Origin: Synchiropus splendidus
Lineage: Eukaryota; Chordata; Actinopteri; Syngnathiformes; Callionymidae
Direction of reading: 5' to 3'
NCBI RefSeq assembly: GCF_027744825.2
Contig: NC_071348.1
Span: forward strand, 793,563 to 857,562
DNA: 64,000 nucleotides
The notes beneath the pieces were generated by a model. It ran no database searches and was not told the origin of the DNA. It saw only the letters and a program-made list of their open reading frames with translations. Below, piece after piece: positions 53,770 through 64,000 of this stretch. The position numbers and the translations under genes were made by a program. Numbering within the stretch: position 1 is the stretch's first letter; each line of letters starts with the position of its first letter.

Positions 53770-53975
53770 CAATCCCTCTCTAATTGGTCATTTGAATGAA
53801 AATGCGTGGCAGAGGGGATTAGTGCTGCGCACACTCTTGCTTTGACTCCACGTGCGGGTTAGTGTGTTTATCTGGTCAAATCTCGGAGGGACGTCCTTAT
53901 GAACAAAAGCTTCAGGGAGACGCCCTCCTAGCTATTTGTTGCCATGGAGACGGGGCGGCATCATGTGTGTGCCTT
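53770..53975. promoter_or_regulatory. Candidate enhancer block with an X-box (53938-53951)
   Basis: Contains CTCTAATTGGTCATTTGAAT (homeodomain/CCAAT-like), GAACAAAAG (SOX-type) and GTTGCCATGGAGAC at 53938-53951, a full X-box nearly identical to the one in the dcdc2 promoter. It is free of simple repeats. The regulatory role is inferred. Confidence 0.35.
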
Positions 53976-57860
<3,885 letters not shown>

Positions 57861-57869
57861 GATTAGTGT

Positions 57870-58470
57870 GTTTTCTGCTGCTGGGGAAGCAGAGCAGCTC
57901 TCCGACACACGCGGCTGCTGAACACATATCAGCAGAAGCTGGCTGGATTAGCATATCTGGCTGCGATAAAGACGATGGTTACTTCATTTTGACTTACTGT
58001 CTGCCATCTGCCTCTCCGTCTCATGTTCCCGCCGACCGACTGTTTTCGCCAGTCACTCCATCCACTGACTTATTATCCTCAATTCATGACAAATTGTGTT
58101 TTATTTTTCGCTCTATCTCTCCATTTCTCTCACAAATTCATCATTCCATTCACTCCCCGCTTGTAGCAGATGACAATGATATCAATTTGACAATACATTT
58201 CTTATCGCAGTGAATCCACCACAAGGCTGGGGATTATCTATTTTTCTGCGTTTAAATGGTTCGTCTGCCGCGGCAAATCAAGGTCTGCTCCTGCAGGATT
58301 TGAAAGTCGACAACCGAGGTGACACCAAGATGTGCAGCTAAAACTCCACAAACATGCATATCTGCAAACACACCAGCGCAAAACACACAGAGGCAGATAA
58401 ACAAAGTTTGCGCTGCGTATTGCAAAAATGTCACGGCTGCATGCGGGTGACATTTCATTCTCTGTTTGGG
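57870..58470. promoter_or_regulatory. Candidate conserved non-coding block
   Basis: Non-repetitive sequence dense in recognisable developmental motifs: CTGGATTAGCATATCTGG (homeodomain/E-box-like), ACATGCATATCTGCAAA (POU-like) and GATAAACAAAGTTTG (FOX/SOX). Open frames in it lack protein similarity. Conservation was not tested; the call rests on motif density and absence of repeats. Confidence 0.28.
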
Positions 58471-59680
58471 TATTTCGGCTGACACAGATAAGGGTGTGGT
58501 ATTAGGTGCTTTCCAATTATTACAGCCTCCAGACCTGCGTCCTGTGGAACCAGGCCATCTTCAACAGAGAAGAGATGGTGGTCTCCATTTTCATCATCAT
58601 TCCATCGCTCAGTATTCTTATGGCAAAATGGCCAGCCATTTTCTTCTGTCACTCAGCTTGCATTTATACTTCCTCAATAATTTACTTCAGGTGTCAAAAC
58701 GTCATGAAGGTCAGTATTTAATTTCTCACAACAAAAAGCTTTGTGGTGCCTTGAGTGCTGGAAGTGGTCTGTAGTCAAGGGGTTTGACTCTTTTCTTATG
58801 CTTGTTTTTATATACTTGAATGGATTTGAACTTGAATGACCTTCAGAAAACCTGGATTTGGACTTAAGAATGCATGACATGGGCTAGTGGATCACCGTGA
58901 TGTTGAGTCATGGTGCATGAGGAATTCAAGGTACAGGAGGTGAACTGCGAGACCATAAGCATGACCTGCTGTAGGGCGTCCTGGAAGCTGCCTGGGGAGC
59001 ATCCACACCACCTCACATGGCTTCACCCGATGTGGAGCAACAGAGGTTTGACTTTTAAGCTCCTGAAGAGTCCAGACTCCTTGTGGAGAAAAATCCTTCC
59101 GCTTCCAACCAAATCTGAAGCACAATACATCGCACTGTACGTGAAATAGGTGGATATATCGTCCTGTTTAAAACATCTGTTGAAGATTTCATTTCCTTTC
59201 TCCTGCTTCAGTGAACTGGAAGTGGTGTCCCGAGGGAATTGTTTTTGAGGAAACCCAAACTGAGGGTCCAGCCAAACAACCCAAAGCGGGTCAGCAGGAC
59301 TCGACAGAAATGTGCCTGGGTTTTTAGCTTTTGTGTGGCAGCATTGGAGGTCTGATGTGCGAGTGTGAATGGCTCAGGATGAGGATCGCAATGGTTCTCA
59401 GGGGGACACACATTTATCACAGCACATTGATTCATTCATTTTCACCCACTTCCACTGCTTGCATCATCGGCTGTCGGCCCAAAAGCTCGGCCTTCTTGGT
59501 CCACTAAAACGCAGAGGCTGGTTTGAGGCGCTGCAGTCGAGTCTGACAGCATTTATTTCATATCCGATGAGCAAGTTGAGATGAGCGAGCAGCCACACTG
59601 GAAGAACTCTCTGATCAGCATCTCCATCTACACACCTCATCGCTTCACCTCGGCACATAAATAACACCGATCCATGGACC
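58471..59680. other. Gene-poor flank, no exon seen
   Basis: No coding similarity recognised. Nothing distinctive beyond mixed unique sequence. Confidence 0.45.
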
Positions 59681-59689
59681 TAAAAGTCC

Positions 59690-60010
59690 CATTTGAATCA
59701 ATCAGGGTTCAAAATGTCGCATCCATAGCTAATTACGAGATTGACTCAGGAGAAATGGCTCCCAAACAAACATCTCCGTGTCTCCAGCCATCATTTATCA
59801 GCGCGTAATGGTGCTCTTAGTAAGATCATTGGCATTTGTTGCGCCAGAATGATGGCTGCATGTTTGCTCATCTCTGAATGGGACACATGCGTGACGCGCC
59901 CGGACACTGATGCATGTGGTTGTTGGAAACCTGGCCTTTCTCTCTACTCACAATGAATATTTATTCACTTTCCCATCACCTGTCAGGGTAATTGAGATGA
60001 GCATTCCGCT
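59690..60010. promoter_or_regulatory. Candidate conserved non-coding block with TAATTA core
   Basis: Contains CCATAGCTAATTACGAGATT, CATCATTTATCAGCGCGTAA, GATCATTGGCATTTGTTGCG and CATCACCTGTCAGGGTAATT (E-box CACCTG). The texture (AT cores set in unique GC-mixed sequence, no simple repeats) is that of vertebrate developmental enhancers. The role is inferred. Confidence 0.3.
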
Positions 60011-61039
60011 GACCACCCGGACCGTCTGCCCAAACAGAGTCCCCGGAGGAAACCAGCTCCGACAGACCCTGCTGGATTGAATCATTCAGATGGATGGTTA
60101 TGAAAACAATACGTGCAGTTTCAGTTTAGTGCTGCACATCCGGCAATATTGTTAGGATTTGGATATGAAAATGATACATTTCTGCATGTGGAGGAACCAG
60201 AAGATGACCATGGAACTTCAATAGATGCTGTGGACACGGCCGCTGCAACCCAGATTCACTCAGGTATGTGATGTCCAAGTCTGAGCATCACATACCAGGT
60301 TTGATGGCAGCGTGGTTGCTTTTTAAATGTCATGCGGTGATGTAGCGCTGCGTCACAGAAGGAGGAAAACTCCATTTGCTCGGCTGCAAATCCTAAGTGG
60401 ATCTGGTGATGTCTCTCATGAGTGTTTGTTGGCTGTTTTTGGACCCAGTGACTCACCACTCAGACAGCTGACATTGTGAAACAGTGCAGCTGAACATCAG
60501 ACTGAACACTCAACAATAACATGCAGAGTCGTGATAGAATTGTGCTGTTAGTGAGGGTTAGGACAACAACTCTGCCACACCTTTGACTAGGAAGCTCTGA
60601 ATGAGGCTGCCAGTTATTGGCAAGTCAAAGCTAAAAACCCAGGCGCATTGCTGTTGAGTTCTGCTGAGCCGGATCAGTTTGGGTTTCCTCAAAAACAGGG
60701 AAACGGGACACAACTGCTAGTTCACTGAAGGAGGAGAAAGGAAATGAAATTTGGCACTGAAGAAGATAGTTATTGGCAAGTACAGAACCACGAAAGGCAA
60801 ACATGCTATTGCTATATATGCTATATATATTAATAAACAAAATGATGTGTTTGAATCACAAAAACACAACAAAATGACTACACTGAATATGAAGAAAAGT
60901 GAATCACTGATTTCTACATAAACAGAAAACAGGTCAGGCTCAGGAAAAGAATTCAACAAATGAAATGAACTACAAAAAAATGAATAGCAGCGTTTGATTC
61001 ACAGCATTTGTTTGACTCAACTGCCTGTCATGAAGAGCC
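60011..61039. other. Gene-poor flank, no exon seen
   Basis: No coding region recognised. There is a short TATATA run at 60812-60829 within AT-rich sequence (60760-60990). Confidence 0.45.
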
Positions 61040-61500
61040 TGGCATAATATCTCATGCAAACAAATGTCATGAGGGCAAATGGCGCTTTAGTTTTTATGGG
61101 TTTGGGGTCCAGAGTGATATGAAATAACTGACTATAAATGACCATCCCTTCCCTCACTGACACGATCCTCTATTGCAAACCACTCATCTGATTTCCCTCC
61201 AATTCTATAATGCATCTCCATCCTCGTTCTCTCCCCCCACCTCCTCCCTGCCATCATTACACCCCTCCCCATTCTTTAATTTACCTCAATGACTGATCCC
61301 CACCTGCCCCAGATAATAAGATACTCCCACTGGCCTGCGAGACTCATCACTCCCCGAGTCACATTACTGCCCTTTACAAGCACCGGGATGTTTTTCTCCT
61401 TAATTGTAGCCGTATACATGGCTCCCCCCTCCCCAGCAATAACAAATGAAGTTGTCCTCCATTACGGCCATTAGGGAGCTCACACTGAGCGTTACACGCC
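61040..61500. promoter_or_regulatory. Candidate conserved non-coding block
   Basis: Contains CTCATGCAAACAAATGTCAT (POU-octamer-like), GGCGCTTTAGTTTTTATGGG (CDX/HOX-like TTTATGG), CTCCTTAATTGTAGCC and TTACGGCCATTAGGG. No simple repeat and no protein similarity. Regulatory role inferred only. Confidence 0.3.
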
Positions 61501-64000
61501 GCCCACCGCCAGGAGGACTTGTTCTGCATCAGGTGTAGTAGCCAAGACCTGGAAGGGCGTCCTTGGATCCGAAGTGGAAGCCCTGACTTCAGCACGCCGG
61601 TGTGCGGGCGCCTTCTTTTTCTCCTCCTTCCTCTCAAGCCTGCTGCTTCACTTACACTCGCGGTGGAACACGGGAGGAAATGGAAGCAGCGTGTTCGACA
61701 GAAGAAGTGCAAAGATGAGAGTCAAAGCAGAGAGTCTCTGGGGACTGAGCTACATGTACTGTCTGCAACCAGATGTCACAGACACTGAGCCAGTTTCTTA
61801 CAAACGACATACCCAGTTTCACCAGAAGGGGGCAGTATGTTCCTATGCTGTCGCAAACGGAGAGCACCGAGACCCCATCGCAGGACAATAGTCAGATTTA
61901 AAAAAATAAAACACGGGACCAGATCCACAGTAGAGCGTGAATGAAGAGGTAACCGCTGACCGGGGAATGTGAGTTGGTTATTTGGCTGTTCTTTCTGAGA
62001 TCAAACAGCTGTACTGAAGATGTAATCTTGACATATCTATCCTCAACTATCAGGTCAGTGAAAAGGTTAAAGACTGCTCGTTTTCTGACGTGACCACCAA
62101 GTTGTCCGGCCCTTAAGTGAGGTTTTGTTCAACATCTGACCCACACGTTTGACCACTTCAAACTGCATTTTGGATGAAGTACATCAGCCAATAGTTTCAA
62201 CTGGTCTTTGTTACCGCTGTAAATCTACACTTTGAGGTGCACCTAAAACCAAACACCTTCAATATTCCTGTGCACATATTATACGACATACGACTTGTAC
62301 TACACTTCTCTTGATCCCACCAAAGGATCCCGCTTCTTTAAGGCCAGCAGAACATAATCTTATCACCATGATTGAACTGGGGGCCCCTGATCTCTCTTGA
62401 CCCACACATGATCTCCTAAGTGGTCCAGCAAAAAAAAAAAAAAAAAGCTTGAACTTCACCCTGATATTTGTTTCATTGGTTTGTTGCAAGGAGTTCCAGT
62501 CAAACAACCTTTGTCTGGTGTAAATAAGAGCTCAGAGGTCAGGCCAAGGAGAAGCGCCTGCTGTTCGAGAGCTCTGTTATCTTGCTAGAGACTCAGATGG
62601 TGCTTTGTCAGTTCAAGCTCCAGTGCTAGGCATCATGGATCGACTTGGATGGGTCACTCTCAGAGTTGGAGGGATCGAGGTCTCGCAGACTCGTGTGAGC
62701 CAAAGAAGGTCCTACTTGTTTGACCTTTTTTTGTTATTATAAAGCACATATCTGCTTGGTGTTTTTTTTCCCCAATATGTCTGAACAGATCAGCATTCTG
62801 TCGTTGCTGTAATGACACACCACTCTGGCAAATCAGATGGCTTACTTCAACGAACCAGCCCGACTTGAGTCCACCCACAGCTGGGTTACAACAACCAAGC
62901 AGAACTGGGACAGTCCTTCTTTAATCCTCAACCTCAGTCCTCAAAACTAATGGTTAAGGAAGAATGTGTTTCTTTGAAATGGGACACTTCTTAGTGCAGG
63001 TCCAGCCTTCGCCTGTTGGGGGCAGCATTACGCCAAAGCATCTGTCAATTCAGAAGAAGAAGAAGGGGGATTGAGCAGGAAGCGTATACAGGATCAGCAA
63101 CAAGGCTGTCTGCAGCTGTGCCTTTTATCTCCATTAACAAAGAAAATACTCACATTTGTAGCTCCTCACTTACTACGCAAAGGATTCTGGGTAATCCTCA
63201 GTACTGAGGGAGGTGTCTGAGTCACTCAAGATTGAGGAAGCTACTTTCCTCAACTTAACTTCCAGAGAACTGGGACGGTCCTTGCTCCTTGCGAGAACAT
63301 TTTGGAGGGTTGATGTTGAGGATTGAGGAAGGCAATTGGAACGTATCTTTAATAATACAGTGCCACCTTCTTTATGCAAATCGTAACTAGCAGAGGGCAT
63401 TTTGTTGAGCGAAGAAACAAGGAGGCTGCTCAGATCTCCACGACACCGAACGTGGAGGTGAACGCAGACGGTGAAGAAAGCTAATACCATGATCCAACTG
63501 AACCACGGCTAAACTTTTATGGAGAATAACGTAAAGAGCTGAAACACACTGTCCATGGTGCTGAGGCGGCAGGTTTCCCCCGAACATGGCTGCCACTATC
63601 TTAATGGGTCAATCTCGTGCGTCACACTTGACATTCCATCTCCTTCTCAGCCGTCTGCCGTCATGTATGTCAGAGTGTGGCTGATACCAACAGCCCAATT
63701 TACAGATGGCGACAGGAAGAATGGACAAGGAAATCATTACGGACAGATTCATAAATATCGCCTGCTCTGTTTCTTTTAATGGTCAGGAGTCAGAAGTTTA
63801 AGGTATGGAAGTCCTGGAGCTAAACGACTCAAGGATAGATCAATGTCAGTCGTCGGGGGGAATGAAAGCTAGTCTGCTGGAAAAAGGAAAAAGAGGGAAG
63901 GGGCTTCAGGCGCTGGAAAGTCATATCATAGAGTCGTCCGGGTGGGCTATGGTGCTTTCACATCATGAATTCTTTAATGTACTAAGTCCAAATGGTCCCC
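61501..64000. other. Gene-poor flank to the window end
   Basis: No supportable exon, RNA gene or clear mobile element. There is an A-run of 17 at 62430-62446. Nothing else stands out. Confidence 0.45.

Overview
The window looks like nuclear DNA of a ray-finned (teleost) fish. It holds vertebrate protein genes split into many short exons with GT..AG introns, many of them under 120 bp. It also has long TG/CA microsatellites, decayed LINE and MITE insertions typical of fish genomes, and no operons or bacterial signals. All gene models below were assembled by hand from splice sites, reading frame and recalled vertebrate family sequences. In each complete model the exon lengths sum to an exact multiple of three.

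Layout. (1) 1-8.4 kb, + strand: lpcat1, lysophosphatidylcholine acyltransferase 1; exons 2-14 are present and the first coding exon lies to the left of the window. A long 3' UTR probably runs to about 11.26 kb. A MITE with about 79-bp inverted ends sits in one intron. (2) 12.9-22.0 kb, + strand: slc6a3, the dopamine transporter, complete at 606 aa, with a TATA box, a noncoding first exon and a poly(A) signal. (3) 24.2-41.3 kb, + strand: dcdc2, a doublecortin-domain ciliary/microtubule protein of 513 aa with a very acidic tail. A perfect RFX X-box lies about 220 bp upstream of its ATG. One intron of 11.6 kb carries LINE remnants, simple repeats and possible regulatory DNA. (4) 42.8-45.7 kb, - strand: nrsn1 (neurensin 1), 198 aa in five small coding exons, tail to tail with dcdc2. 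A candidate 5' UTR exon and promoter lie near 47.2-47.4 kb. (5) 47.4-64 kb: a gene-poor stretch with no supportable coding exon. It has several non-repetitive, motif-rich blocks that look like candidate neural enhancers, plus microsatellites including a 192-bp TG tract.

From general knowledge, lpcat1 and slc6a3 are tandem neighbours in human (5p15.33), and DCDC2 and NRSN1 are convergent neighbours in human (6p22.3). The window therefore joins two conserved blocks, with the junction at about 22.0-24.2 kb. Functionally the genes are independent: phospholipid remodelling, dopamine reuptake, cilium/microtubule structure and neuronal vesicle membrane. Three of the four are neuronal or ciliary. No new type of biological system was found. 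The points most worth checking are the three near-palindromic RFX-type X-boxes, the long-TIR MITE, the synteny junction, a 59-bp intron near the start of slc6a3 and the candidate regulatory blocks.
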